DNA from: Paracidovorax sp031843945
GTDB taxonomy: Bacteria > Pseudomonadota > Gammaproteobacteria > Burkholderiales > Burkholderiaceae_C
Assembly (NCBI RefSeq): GCF_031843945.1
Contig: NZ_JAVTJJ010000003.1
Coordinates: forward strand, 290,858 to 354,857
Length of the DNA: 64,000 nt
Reading direction: 5' to 3'
The position numbers were made by a program, and so were the translations under genes. The notes beneath the pieces are model-generated. The model made no database searches. It was not told the origin of the DNA and saw only the letters and a program-made list of their open reading frames with translations. Numbering within the stretch: the stretch's first letter is position 1; the number at the start of each line of letters is the position of its first letter. Below, piece by piece: positions 1-10,302 of this stretch.

Positions 1-120
1 TCCAACCCCGATCTGGTCGAGCGCCTGCGTCAAGACGCACCGTTGAATGCCTGGGACCAAGCCACCTTCTACGGCGGCGGCGAAAAGGGTTACACCGACT
101 ACCCAACGCTTCAGGGTTGA
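1..120 (+). CDS. Old Yellow Enzyme-type NADH:flavin oxidoreductase / alkene reductase, C-terminal fragment
   Basis: The window opens inside this gene; only the last 39 codons and the TGA stop are present. The visible residues include NPDLVERL, FYGGGEKGYTDYP and a final TLQG. This matches the highly conserved C-terminus of the N-ethylmaleimide reductase / alkene reductase branch of FMN-dependent Old Yellow Enzymes, where FYGGG...GYTDYP(T)L closes the TIM barrel. The family uses NAD(P)H to reduce activated C=C bonds (enones, maleimides, nitro compounds) in the cytoplasm. The gene runs toward the chemoreceptor gene on the other strand, and a bidirectional terminator lies between them. The start and active site are outside the window, so the exact subfamily cannot be fixed. 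Confidence 0.85.
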   Translation, partial: SNPDLVERLRQDAPLNAWDQATFYGGGEKGYTDYPTLQG

Positions 121-189
121 TGGTGGTGGATGCGGGCCGCTGTACTGGCAACGCCAGGATCGGCTCGCAAAAATTCAAGCAAAATCGGT

Positions 190-237
190 CTCTAGCGCTT
201 ATTGCATAAGCGCTAGTAGCTATAAAAAATATAGCAA
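190..237 (+). repeat. Dispersed two-hairpin intergenic repeat, copy 1
   Basis: A perfect 11-bp inverted repeat (CTAGCGCTTAT at 192-202, ATAAGCGCTAG at 206-216, 3-base loop) is followed by a second hairpin (GCTATA at 219-224, TATAGC at 230-235, A5 loop). The same two-part design recurs at six other intergenic places in this window. It lies 3' of the reductase gene, just before the terminator. Confidence 0.85.
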
Positions 238-268
238 ACAGACCAAGGCCAAGAGTAATGGCACCAAC

Positions 269-298
269 AAAAAAGCAGACCCTGAGGTCTGCTTTTTT
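269..298. terminator. Bidirectional rho-independent terminator
   Basis: A perfect stem GCAGACC / GGTCTGC with a CTGA loop (275-292) is flanked by A6 on the left and T6 on the right, so it works as an intrinsic terminator on both strands. It sits between the convergent reductase (ending at 120) and chemoreceptor (ending at 329) genes, where such a shared terminator is expected. Confidence 0.9.
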
Positions 299-328
299 GA
301 TGTCCAAAGCGCCGGGCGCGGCGGGACT

Positions 329-1993
329 TCAGGCCGCTGCCAGCAGCGTCTGCCCGCGTCCTCCCCCGCCCAGGCGGGCCGAGGGGGCGGACGACGCTGC
401 GGACAGCGTGCCCATGTGCGGAGCGGCGTCGTCGCCCAGATGGAACTGCTGCACGATCTGCGACAGCCGCGCGGCCTGCTCGCGCAGGGACTCGGCAGCG
501 GCGGCGGACTCTTCCACCAGCGCCGCGTTCTGCTGCGTCATGCGGTCGATCTCGCCCACCGAGCCGTTCACCTGGCCGATGCCGCCGGCTTGCTCGGTGG
601 CGGCGGAATTGATCTCGCCAATGATGTCGGAGACACGCTGCACGCTGTCCACGATCTCCGTCATGGCCTTGCCCGCGTCTTCCACGTGGCGCACGCCGCC
701 GTTCACGGCCGTCACGCTGGAGCTGATCAGCCCCTTGATCTCCTTGGCCGCTTCGGCACTGCGCTGCGCCAGGCTGCGCACTTCGCCGGCCACCACCGCA
801 AAGCCCCGGCCCTGCTCGCCCGCGCGGGCCGCTTCCACGGCGGCGTTCAGCGCCAGGATGTTGGTCTGGAAGGCAATGCCGTCGATCACGCCGATGATGT
901 CGCCGATCTTGCGGCTGGAGGTCGAGATCTCGTGCATGCTGGAAATCGCCTGCTGCACCACCGAGCCGCTGCGCGTGGCAATGCCCGACGCCGAGCTGAC
1001 CAGCTGGTTGGCCACCTGCGACGACGACGCCGTCTGCTGCACCGTGGCGGTCAGCTGCGACAGCGAGCCCACGGCTTCCTGCGCGTTGCTGGCCGTCTGC
1101 TCGGTGCGGGCCGACAGGTCCTGGTTGCCTGTGGCGATCTCGGCGCTGGCCGTGGCGATGTTGCCGCTTGCGTCGCGCACCTGCGCCACCAGGGCACTCA
1201 GGCGGCTTTGCATGTCCACCAGCGAACGCTGCAGGTCGGCCACCTCGTCGCTGCCATCGACCTGCAGGCGCTGCGACAGATCACCGCCGGCAATCGACTG
1301 CGCCAGGCTGCGCGCGGCCACCATGGGGCGCACGATGGACACCATGTTCAAGAGCGTCAGCGGCACCACCACCAGCACGGTGATCAGCACTGCCAGCAAA
1401 AAGAGCCACTTGGTCTGGCTGGAGATGCTGTTTTGCTGCTCGATCACGCCCTGCACTTCGGCGCGCAGGCGCGTGTCCAGCGCGGCCAGCTGCTTGTCGG
1501 CCTCGGCAAACTCGGCGATGGCCTTGCCGCTCATGCGGTTGGCGATGGTGGCGGTGTCGTAGCCGCCGGCTTCCAGCTGGCGCGCCACATGCGCGAACTG
1601 GTCGCGGTAGCTGTCCAGACGCTTGCCGATGTTGGCGGCCGTGTCGCCCTCGGCGCCCGCCGACGTCTGCTGCAGGTCGGCCGTGACCTTCTTGGCACGA
1701 TCGAGCGCGGCCAGCCATTGCGTGCGCGAAGCCTTCACACCTTCGGGCTTCTCGTACTGGATGATCATGTCTTTCTCGTTCCCGCGGATGGCGCCCATCT
1801 CGCCGCGCAGCTGCGCCAGGTGGCCGATCGCCGTGTGTTCGTTGGCGATGAATTCCTCACTCATGTCGTGAATGCGGAACATGCCCAGCATGCCCGCGCC
1901 ACCCAGCAGCCCGAGAAGCACCAGCACCACGCCGATGGCGCCGATCATCCGGAACCGGATGGTGAAACGCCGCATGAGGCCGAAGATATTCAT
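329..1993 (-). CDS. Methyl-accepting chemotaxis protein
   Basis: A 554-residue inner-membrane chemoreceptor. The first transmembrane segment is at about residues 17-39. A periplasmic four-helix-bundle type ligand domain (about 40-193) follows, then a second transmembrane segment (about 195-217), a HAMP domain (about 218-270) and a long coiled-coil signalling domain. The signalling hairpin tip is clear at about 372-406 (FQTNILALNAAVEAARAGE ... RGFAVVAGEVR), the part that contacts CheA and CheW. Glu/Gln/Ala-rich methylation-type helices flank the tip. The C-terminus ends in a Gly/Ala-rich tail without a CheR-binding pentapeptide. The start ATG has an AAGGAC ribosome site. The ligand cannot be read from sequence, and no other chemotaxis gene is in the window, so it is probably a stand-alone receptor gene. 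Confidence 0.93.
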   Translation of the reverse strand: MNIFGLMRRFTIRFRMIGAIGVVLVLLGLLGGAGMLGMFRIHDMSEEFIANEHTAIGHLAQLRGEMGAIRGNEKDMIIQYEKPEGVKASRTQWLAALDRAKKVTADLQQTSAGAEGDTAANIGKRLDSYRDQFAHVARQLEAGGYDTATIANRMSGKAIAEFAEADKQLAALDTRLRAEVQGVIEQQNSISSQTKWLFLLAVLITVLVVVPLTLLNMVSIVRPMVAARSLAQSIAGGDLSQRLQVDGSDEVADLQRSLVDMQSRLSALVAQVRDASGNIATASAEIATGNQDLSARTEQTASNAQEAVGSLSQLTATVQQTASSSQVANQLVSSASGIATRSGSVVQQAISSMHEISTSSRKIGDIIGVIDGIAFQTNILALNAAVEAARAGEQGRGFAVVAGEVRSLAQRSAEAAKEIKGLISSSVTAVNGGVRHVEDAGKAMTEIVDSVQRVSDIIGEINSAATEQAGGIGQVNGSVGEIDRMTQQNAALVEESAAAAESLREQAARLSQIVQQFHLGDDAAPHMGTLSAASSAPSARLGGGGRGQTLLAAA

Positions 1994-2131
1994 GTTTGTC
2001 GTCCTTGAATTTGTTGTGGAAGGTCGGCACGCAAACCTCCTGGCCTGCCTGCCATGTCGCGCGAATTACGTCACAGCGCAACAATTGGTTGCAGTTTGCC
2101 AGACAAGCGAGTGGAAAGGCGAATGTAAGTT

Positions 2132-4420
<2,289 letters not shown>

Positions 4421-4426
4421 GGCCGC

Positions 4427-4457
4427 ATCTTGAACCTTGACGCCATGGCAAGGTCAA
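4427..4457 (-). promoter_or_regulatory. CueR-type promoter of copA with operator dyad
   Basis: On the minus strand a -35 TTGACC (4457-4452) and a -10 CAAGAT (4432-4427) are separated by 19 bp, the over-long spacing that MerR-family activators correct by DNA distortion. Between them is a 21-bp dyad (4434-4454) with perfect arms ACCTTG / CAAGGT, the same form as known CueR boxes. Transcription would start at about 4420, i.e. on the copA start codon. Confidence 0.75.
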
Positions 4458-4482
4458 GGCCGTGTCCGGCACACGGCGGGGC

Positions 4483-4513
4483 TTGACTCTGCCACGATGG
4501 CAAGGTTGAACAT
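4483..4513 (+). promoter_or_regulatory. CueR-type promoter of copZ-cueR
   Basis: On the plus strand TTGACT (4483-4488) and GAACAT (4508-4513) are 19 bp apart. A CueR-like half-site CAAGGT (4501-4506) is perfect and its partner arm (4486-4491, ACTCTG) is degenerate. The arrangement mirrors the copA promoter and suggests autoregulated, copper-induced expression, probably weaker than for copA. Confidence 0.6.
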
Positions 4514-4552
4514 CTGGTTTCATTCCGTCCGATCGAACAAAGGAGTACCCCC

Positions 4553-4750
4553 ATGCAACACACCCTTCAAGTCCAGGGCATGACCTGTGGCCACTGCGAA
4601 CGCGCCGTCGTGCACGCCGTGCGCCAGGTCGACACCGAAGCCACCGTGCAGGTCGACCTGCCCACCGGCCGCGTGGTGGTGGAAAGCGACCACGCCCGCG
4701 AGGCGCTGGCCGCTGCCATCACCGAAGAGGGCTACACGGTCGCCGCATGA
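4553..4750 (+). CDS. copZ: Copper chaperone, heavy-metal-associated domain protein
   Basis: A 65-residue cytosolic protein consisting of a single HMA fold with the Cu+-binding motif GMTCGHC (Cys12, Cys15). The length is typical for CopZ. It hands Cu+ to the CopA N-terminal domain or the regulator. A strong ribosome site (AAAGGAGT) precedes the ATG. Its stop overlaps the start of cueR (ATGA), so the two are cotranscribed and probably translationally coupled. CopZ-type and mercury-binding MerP-type proteins share this fold; the copA/cueR context supports copper. Confidence 0.92.
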   Translation: MQHTLQVQGMTCGHCERAVVHAVRQVDTEATVQVDLPTGRVVVESDHAREALAAAITEEGYTVAA

Positions 4751-5217
4751 GCCGCGCGCTGCCCTTGCGTTCTGCCAGCCGCACCGCCGTGGCGACGGCG
4801 CCCGCCTTCGGCTGGCCCGTGCCCATCAGCACGGCGGCCGAGCGCGCCGGCGTGTCGCCACGCATGCTGCGCCACTACGAATCGCTGGGCCTGCTGACCA
4901 GCGTGGCCCGCACTGACAGCGGCTATCGGCAGTACACCGAGGCGGACGTGCACACCCTGCGCTTCATCCGCCGCGCGCGCGATTTGGGCTTTTCCATCCA
5001 GGAAATCGCCACCCTGCTGGGCCTGTGGCAAGACCAGCAACGCGCCAGCAGTCAGGTCAAGCAGATCGCCCAGGCCCACATCGACGACCTGGGCCAGCGC
5101 ATCGCGGCCATGCAGGGGATGCAGCGGTCGCTGCAGGCGCTGGTGGGCTGCTGCCAGGGGGATGGGCGGCCGGACTGCCCGATCCTGGATGACTTGGCGG
5201 GGCCGGTGGCGCATTGA
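4747..5217 (+). CDS. cueR: MerR-family copper-responsive regulator
   Basis: A 156-residue regulator with a MerR winged helix (about residues 26-93; conserved RMLRHYESLGLL and GYRQY), a dimerisation helix, and a C-terminal metal loop GCCQGDGRPDCPIL (Cys135/136 and Cys144). That loop resembles the CueR Cu+-binding loop (two Cys separated by seven residues, followed by Pro-Ile). About 24 residues precede the usual CueR start, and no good internal ATG is present, so the extension may be real. The gene overlaps copZ by 4 bp. It is expected to activate both 19-bp-spacer promoters between copA and copZ when Cu+ binds. Confidence 0.88.
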   Translation: MSRALPLRSASRTAVATAPAFGWPVPISTAAERAGVSPRMLRHYESLGLLTSVARTDSGYRQYTEADVHTLRFIRRARDLGFSIQEIATLLGLWQDQQRASSQVKQIAQAHIDDLGQRIAAMQGMQRSLQALVGCCQGDGRPDCPILDDLAGPVAH

Positions 5218-5220
5218 TTT

Positions 5221-5270
5221 ACTATGTTTTTGATAGCTGCTTGCGTTTGATGGATGAGCGCTAGAGGCCT
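5221..5270 (-). repeat. Dispersed two-hairpin intergenic repeat, copy 2
   Basis: Reverse-orientation copy. Read on the minus strand it has the CTAGCGC arm, a CATCCATCAAACGC-like second arm and GCTATC-N-rich-A-CATAG. The palindrome is partly decayed. It marks the boundary between the copper locus and the restriction operon. Confidence 0.7.
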
Positions 5271-5344
5271 AAAGCGCTAAAAAATCCGTAATTCCCGTGG
5301 CCGTGGCAGACTCGCCGCTTTGCTTTTGCTTGCGCGCGCCTCCT

Positions 5345-6952
5345 ATGCTTACCGGTGAACTAAGAAACAAGGTCGATCAGGTCTGGAACGCGTTCTGGTC
5401 CGGCGGCATCGCCAACCCTATCGAAGTCATTGAGCAGATCACCTACCTGCTCTTTTTGCGCGCACTCGACAGCGACCAAACCCGCGAAGACAACAAGGCC
5501 CTGCGCCTCAAAACCCAGCCCGTGCGCCTCATTCCCGCCGGGCTTGATGCACAAGGCCGCCCGCACGACGACATGCGCTGGTCCCGCTTCAAGAACATGG
5601 CACCCGCCGACATGTTTGACGTGCTCAGCAACCAGGTCTTCCCCTTCCTGCGCGGCCTGCAAACGTCCGGCGGCCCCGCAGCCGAAACCGCCTTTGCCCG
5701 CCACATGCAGGGCGCCCGCTTCACCATCCCCACGCCCGGCCTGCTGGCCAAGGTGGTGGACCTGCTCGACACCATTCCGCTCGACGACCGCGACACCAAG
5801 GGCGACCTGTACGAATACATGCTCGGCAAAATCGCCTCTGCCGGGCAAAACGGCCAGTTCCGCACCCCGCGCCACATCATCGATTTGATGGTGGCGCTCA
5901 CCGCCCCCACGCCCCAAGACACCATCTGCGACCCAGCATCGGGCACATGCGGATTTTTAGTGGCCGCAGGCGAATACCTGCGCCGCACTTACCCCGACAT
6001 GCTGCGCGTGCCCGCGCAAAACGCGCACTTCCACAGCGGCATGTTCCACGGGTATGACTTTGACAACACCATGCTGCGCATCGGCAGCATGAACATGGTG
6101 CTGCACGGCGTGGAACACCCCGCCATTGAGTACCGCGATTCGCTTTCGGAAGGCGCCGCAGGCGACGCCGGTGCCTACAGCCTCATCCTGGCCAACCCGC
6201 CATTTGCCGGCAGCCTGGACCACGAGAGCACGGCCAAAGACCTGCAAAGCATCGTCAAAACCAAAAAGACCGAGCTGCTCTTTCTGGCTCTCTTCCTGCG
6301 ACTGCTCAAAACCGGCGGCCGCGCCGCGGTGATCGTGCCCGACGGCGTGCTGTTCGGCAGCAGCAAGGCCCATAAGGAGCTGCGCCGCAAGCTGGTGGAA
6401 GAGCAAAAGCTCGACGCCGTCATCAGCCTGCCTGGCGGCGTGTTCAAGCCGTATGCGGGCGTCAGCACCGCCATCCTGCTCTTCACCAAAACCATGAGCG
6501 GCGGCACCGACCACGTGTGGTTCTACGACATGAAGGCCGACGGCTGGAGCCTGGACGACAAGCGCCAGCCGCTGCTGGAGTCAAGCCTTTTAGGCCTCCA
6601 GCGCTTTGTGGACAAGCGCAACCAGCTATCAGAAGCAGAGCACGCCAAAAACAACCTGCCCGACGTGCTGGAGCGCTGGCGCTCTCTCCAAACCGTTCGG
6701 GCTGAGCCTGTCGAAGCCGGGGCGCAACCCCACCGCTCCCCCGAACTCACCCGCCCCCGCACCGCGCAGAGCTTTTGCGTGCCCAAGGCCGACATTGAGG
6801 CCAACGGCTATGACCTGAGCATCAACCGGTACAAGGAAGTGGTGCATGAGCAGGTGAAGCACCGGACGCCGGGGGAAGTCTTGGCGGAGTTGAGGGCGCT
6901 GGAAGACGAGATTGCGCGGGGGATGGGGGTGTTGGAGGGGATGTTGAAGTGA
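5345..6952 (+). CDS. hsdM: Type I restriction-modification DNA methyltransferase subunit
   Basis: A 535-residue N6-adenine methyltransferase, the M subunit of a type I restriction enzyme. After an HsdM N-terminal helical domain it shows the SAM-binding motif DPASGTCGF (about 196-204) and the catalytic motif NPPF (284-287). The ATG at 5345 was chosen because MLTGELRNKVDQVW is the usual HsdM N-terminus; an in-frame extension upstream is GC-biased and unlike the family. With HsdS it methylates host DNA at the site chosen by HsdS. Near residues 448-470 a short repeat-like palindrome is inserted in frame before the conserved RTAQSFCVPKADI segment. The stop overlaps the GTG start of hsdS by 4 bp. 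Confidence 0.93.
   Translation: MLTGELRNKVDQVWNAFWSGGIANPIEVIEQITYLLFLRALDSDQTREDNKALRLKTQPVRLIPAGLDAQGRPHDDMRWSRFKNMAPADMFDVLSNQVFPFLRGLQTSGGPAAETAFARHMQGARFTIPTPGLLAKVVDLLDTIPLDDRDTKGDLYEYMLGKIASAGQNGQFRTPRHIIDLMVALTAPTPQDTICDPASGTCGFLVAAGEYLRRTYPDMLRVPAQNAHFHSGMFHGYDFDNTMLRIGSMNMVLHGVEHPAIEYRDSLSEGAAGDAGAYSLILANPPFAGSLDHESTAKDLQSIVKTKKTELLFLALFLRLLKTGGRAAVIVPDGVLFGSSKAHKELRRKLVEEQKLDAVISLPGGVFKPYAGVSTAILLFTKTMSGGTDHVWFYDMKADGWSLDDKRQPLLESSLLGLQRFVDKRNQLSEAEHAKNNLPDVLERWRSLQTVRAEPVEAGAQPHRSPELTRPRTAQSFCVPKADIEANGYDLSINRYKEVVHEQVKHRTPGEVLAELRALEDEIARGMGVLEGMLK
6692..6724. repeat. Repeat-like palindrome inserted in frame within hsdM
   Basis: The stretch starting ACCGTTCGGGCTGAGCCTG and ending TCGAAGCCGGGGCG contains the imperfect palindrome TTCGGGCTGAGCCTGTCGAA. 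From memory this is a short element scattered through many Comamonadaceae and other genomes; only this copy was seen here. It codes for TVRAEPVEAG within HsdM without breaking the frame. Confidence 0.5.
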
Positions 6953-8628
6953 GCGCTCCTACCGCCCGCCTTGGTGACTTCGTAGACATCCTTTCTGGAT
7001 TCGCTTTCGACGCTGCCAATTTTTTCGATGAAGGTGACATTGCGCTCATCAGAATTCGCGATGTAGTTCGCGGCCGATCAAGCACTTTCTATCGAGGCGA
7101 CTACGAATCTAAATACCTGATTCAACGCGGCGAAATCCTGATTGGGATGGATGGAGAGTTCAATCGTGCGCGCTGGCAGTCTGCGCCCGCGCTCTTAAAT
7201 CAGCGGGTTTGCAAGATTAAATCAAGCAGCCCAAAGCTCTCCGACGAATACCTTTTTCATTTTTTGCCTTCTGCGTTGAAGGCAATTGAAGACACGACTT
7301 CGTTTGTCACCGTCAAACATCTCTCCGCAAAGCAGATCAAGGACATTTCGATACCGCTACCACTGGTCGAAGAACAACGCCGCATCGCCGCCATCCTCGA
7401 CCAAGCCGAAACCCTCCGAACCCAACGTCGCACTGCCCTGGCCCTGCTCGACAGCCTCACCCAGTCCCTCTTTCTCGATATGTTTGGGGACCCGGTGGCG
7501 AATCCGAAGGGATGGCCCACGCCGAAGTTTGGGGAAGTTGGCAAACTTGATCGCGGCATCTCGAAGCATCGCCCACGCAACGCGCCTGAGCTTCTCGGTG
7601 GCAAACACCCACTAATACAGACCGGAGAAGTTGCTAACTGCGATGGCTACATACGCAGTTACACGAGTACCTATTCGGACTTGGGACTACGGCAAAGCAA
7701 GATGTGGCCAGCAGGCACGCTTTGCATCACGATTGCAGCCAACATCGCGAAAACTGGAATCTTGACTTTTGACGCCTGCTTCCCCGATAGCGTGGTCGGC
7801 TTTCAAGCAGATGACCCTGCTACGGTCGAATACGTCCGAGTGTGGCTTTCTTTTCTACAGAAGGCCCTCGAAGAATCCGCACCTGAGTCAGCACAGAAGA
7901 ACATCAATCTCGCGATATTGCGCGGACTGAGCATCCCGTTGCCTCCCCTCCCCCTCCGACAAACCTTCGCCACCCGCATCGCCTCCATCGAAGCCCTCAA
8001 AGCCACCCACCGCCGCGCCCTGGCCGCGCTGGATGCGCTGTTTGCCTCGCTACAGCAGCGAGCCTTCAGTGGTGAGTTGACTCCGGCTGCTAGACGCGCT
8101 TCAGCCCAAAGCCTTGCGCAATTGCAGCAACTGGAAGCGTCCATCGGCCAGGAGGCATTAATCTTTATTGCCAAGCGCATGCCCGATGGCGATCTCTACA
8201 ACTCCCTCAAGGCGATCTACTTTGCGGACAGGCACCATCTGGAGCACCACGGGCGCCAGATTTACAACGAGACCTACAGCGCACTACGCCATGGCCCGGT
8301 GCCACAGGCAGCGTACGACGCCACGCAGGTGCTCATTGGGAAGCTGATGTTCAGCAACTTTGATGACGCCGCTGTGCACGCTGCACTGCGCCGCAAAGGC
8401 GATACGCTCACCGCGCTGCGCGACTCAGATTTCAGCAAGCTCAGCCGGGCAGTCATGGAGAGCCTGGAATGGGGCATCCGCTACTGCCGCGACATGAAGT
8501 TCGGGCAGACCAAGACGGCATCCCACGACAGCGCCTACGAGCGCACTCCCAAGAACGAGGCGATCCCGCTGCAATACATCATCGATACGTTGCCCCCCGA
8601 AGCCCGCCAGCGCCACTGGGGTCTTTAG
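6949..8628 (+). CDS. hsdS: Type I restriction specificity subunit fused to a Panacea/SocA-like (DUF4065) domain
   Basis: A 559-residue protein, longer than typical HsdS. It has two target-recognition domains (about 1-133 and 185-330), each followed by a conserved helical spacer (SIPLPLVEEQRRIAAILDQA at about 134 onward; SIPLPPLPLRQ at about 330 onward). These choose the two halves of the DNA site. From about residue 400 to the end is a different domain with LKAIYFADRHHLEHHGR, a Tyr-Ser-Ala-x-x-HGPVP motif and a downstream SRAVMESLEW helix, matching the Panacea / SocA-like (DUF4065) antitoxin domain. The GTG start is chosen because it overlaps the hsdM stop. Recognition domains look lower in GC than the flanks, as is usual for exchanged HsdS modules. 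The fusion call is by motif recognition, not by search. Confidence 0.85.
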   Translation: MSAPTARLGDFVDILSGFAFDAANFFDEGDIALIRIRDVVRGRSSTFYRGDYESKYLIQRGEILIGMDGEFNRARWQSAPALLNQRVCKIKSSSPKLSDEYLFHFLPSALKAIEDTTSFVTVKHLSAKQIKDISIPLPLVEEQRRIAAILDQAETLRTQRRTALALLDSLTQSLFLDMFGDPVANPKGWPTPKFGEVGKLDRGISKHRPRNAPELLGGKHPLIQTGEVANCDGYIRSYTSTYSDLGLRQSKMWPAGTLCITIAANIAKTGILTFDACFPDSVVGFQADDPATVEYVRVWLSFLQKALEESAPESAQKNINLAILRGLSIPLPPLPLRQTFATRIASIEALKATHRRALAALDALFASLQQRAFSGELTPAARRASAQSLAQLQQLEASIGQEALIFIAKRMPDGDLYNSLKAIYFADRHHLEHHGRQIYNETYSALRHGPVPQAAYDATQVLIGKLMFSNFDDAAVHAALRRKGDTLTALRDSDFSKLSRAVMESLEWGIRYCRDMKFGQTKTASHDSAYERTPKNEAIPLQYIIDTLPPEARQRHWGL

Positions 8629-8652
8629 GCACCACCGTCCAGGCTCACACCA

Positions 8653-10290
8653 GTGCCCACTTCCGTCGCCCAGCTCCACCAATGGCTGCTTGAACCCGAA
8701 GGCCAGCGCCTGGAGTTCAAGGAGGCCAAGCAGCGCTACGACTTTGAAAAGCTGCTCAAGTACTGCGTGGCCCTGGCCAATGAGGGCGGTGGCTCCATGG
8801 TGTTGGGTGTGACGGACATGCGGCCCCGGCGCATTGTGGGCACCCAGGCTTTCGAGGAGCCGGGCCGCACCGAGGCAGGCTTGCACACACGGCTGGGGCA
8901 CCGCATTCCGGTGGAAGAGCTGTTGCTGCCCGAAGGGCGCGTGGTGATCATTCACGTTCCGCCACGCCTGCCGGGCACAGCATGGGAGATCGATGGCCGT
9001 TACTTCAAGCGCGCAGGTGACGACCTGGCAGCCCTCGGCGGTCAGGAACTGAGAGCTATGTTTGCCGAAACAGGCCCCGACTTTTCAGCCCAGCCTTGCC
9101 CCGGTGCCACGCTGGTCGACCTGGAGCCCGAATCCATCGCCCTGTTCCGCGAACGCTGGGCCAAAAGGAGCGGTGACCCGCGAAGGCGCGAGTTAGGCGA
9201 CCTGCAAACGTTGCGCGATGCTGAACTGCTGGTGGAGGGCGACCAGGTGAGCTATGCGGCGCTCATCTTGTTTGGCACGCGCGCGGGCCTCACGCGGTGG
9301 CTGGCGCAGGCCGAACTGGTGTTCGAATACCGCTCGTCCGAAGCCGCTGGCCCGGCGGCCGACCGCGAGGAATACCGCGCAGGCTTCTTCGCCTGGCAAG
9401 ACGCGCTGTGGAAAAAGATCAACCTGCGCAATGACCGGCAGAGCTACCAGGACGATTTCTTTCGCATGGACCTGCCCACGTTTGACGAGGTGCCCGTGCG
9501 CGAGGCCTTACTGAACGCGGTGGCCCACCGTGACTACCGCCTGGGCGGCTCCATCTTTGTGCGCCAATTTGCCAAGCGGCTGGAGGTGGTGAGCCCCGGC
9601 GGCCTGCCGCCCGGTATCACGCCCGAGAACATCATTGACCAGCAATACCCCCGCAACCGCCGCTTGGCCGAGGCATTGGGGCGCTGCGGGCTGATCGAGC
9701 GATCCGGCCAAGGCCTGAACCTGATGATGGAAAGCGCCGTGCGCCAGGGCAAGCCCCTGCCCAGCTTTGCGGGCACGGCTGCGCATGAGGTGCGGTTGAC
9801 GTTGGAGGGCGGTGTGCGCAACCCGGCGTTTGTGCGGTTTATGGAGCGGCTGGGGGAAGAGACGCTGCGCAGTTTTTCGACGCTGGACTACCTGGCGTTG
9901 GAATGCCTGGAGCAGGGGAAACCGCTCAGCCCCACATTGAAAGAGCGCTTGCCCGGTTTGATGGCCGCTGGCGCTGTCGAGTCCATGGGAAGAGGCCGAG
10001 GCACCCGCTACATCCTCTCAGAAGCGCTGTACGCATCCTTGGGAGCCAAAGGAACCTACACCCGCCAACGGGGCCTGGACCGCGACACGAACAAGGCCCT
10101 GCTGCTGAAGCATCTGATGAAGCAAGGCGAACAAGGCGCCCCCGTGTCAGAACTTCAGCAGGTGCTACCCACACACTCTGCGAGTGCGTTGCGGGATCTT
10201 CTGCTGGAATTGCGGGCGGAAAACAAACTGGCGCTAAAAGGCGAGCGTCGCTGGGCTCGCTGGTATGCAATAACGCATAAAAGTCTTTAG
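8653..10290 (+). CDS. AlbA_2 (Schlafen-like) domain protein with GHKL-type ATPase region, in restriction operon
   Basis: A 545-residue protein. The N-terminus (about 15-130) is an AlbA_2 / Schlafen-type domain with LEFKEAK and ALANEGGGSMVLGV. The middle (about 280-390) resembles the RecG_C-like HATPase_c_4 domain, with EALLNAVAHRDY (the ATP-binding Asn and His-Arg-Asp-Tyr), SPGGLPPGIT and a Gly-rich SGQGL. The C-terminus carries winged-helix-like segments. Such proteins are often called putative transcriptional regulators or RecG-like, without helicase motifs. It lies 24 bp after hsdS and before hsdR, in the same direction, so it probably belongs to the restriction system as a regulator or accessory defence factor. 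The start is GTG. Function is inferred from context only. Confidence 0.8.
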   Translation: MPTSVAQLHQWLLEPEGQRLEFKEAKQRYDFEKLLKYCVALANEGGGSMVLGVTDMRPRRIVGTQAFEEPGRTEAGLHTRLGHRIPVEELLLPEGRVVIIHVPPRLPGTAWEIDGRYFKRAGDDLAALGGQELRAMFAETGPDFSAQPCPGATLVDLEPESIALFRERWAKRSGDPRRRELGDLQTLRDAELLVEGDQVSYAALILFGTRAGLTRWLAQAELVFEYRSSEAAGPAADREEYRAGFFAWQDALWKKINLRNDRQSYQDDFFRMDLPTFDEVPVREALLNAVAHRDYRLGGSIFVRQFAKRLEVVSPGGLPPGITPENIIDQQYPRNRRLAEALGRCGLIERSGQGLNLMMESAVRQGKPLPSFAGTAAHEVRLTLEGGVRNPAFVRFMERLGEETLRSFSTLDYLALECLEQGKPLSPTLKERLPGLMAAGAVESMGRGRGTRYILSEALYASLGAKGTYTRQRGLDRDTNKALLLKHLMKQGEQGAPVSELQQVLPTHSASALRDLLLELRAENKLALKGERRWARWYAITHKSL

Positions 10291-10302
10291 CAGTGCTTTA
10301 GA

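Noticed and set aside
5297..5344. Upstream extension of hsdM by 16 codons
   Set aside because: The added residues (MAVADSPLCFCLRAPP) do not resemble HsdM N-termini and the ATG at 5345 begins the conserved sequence.
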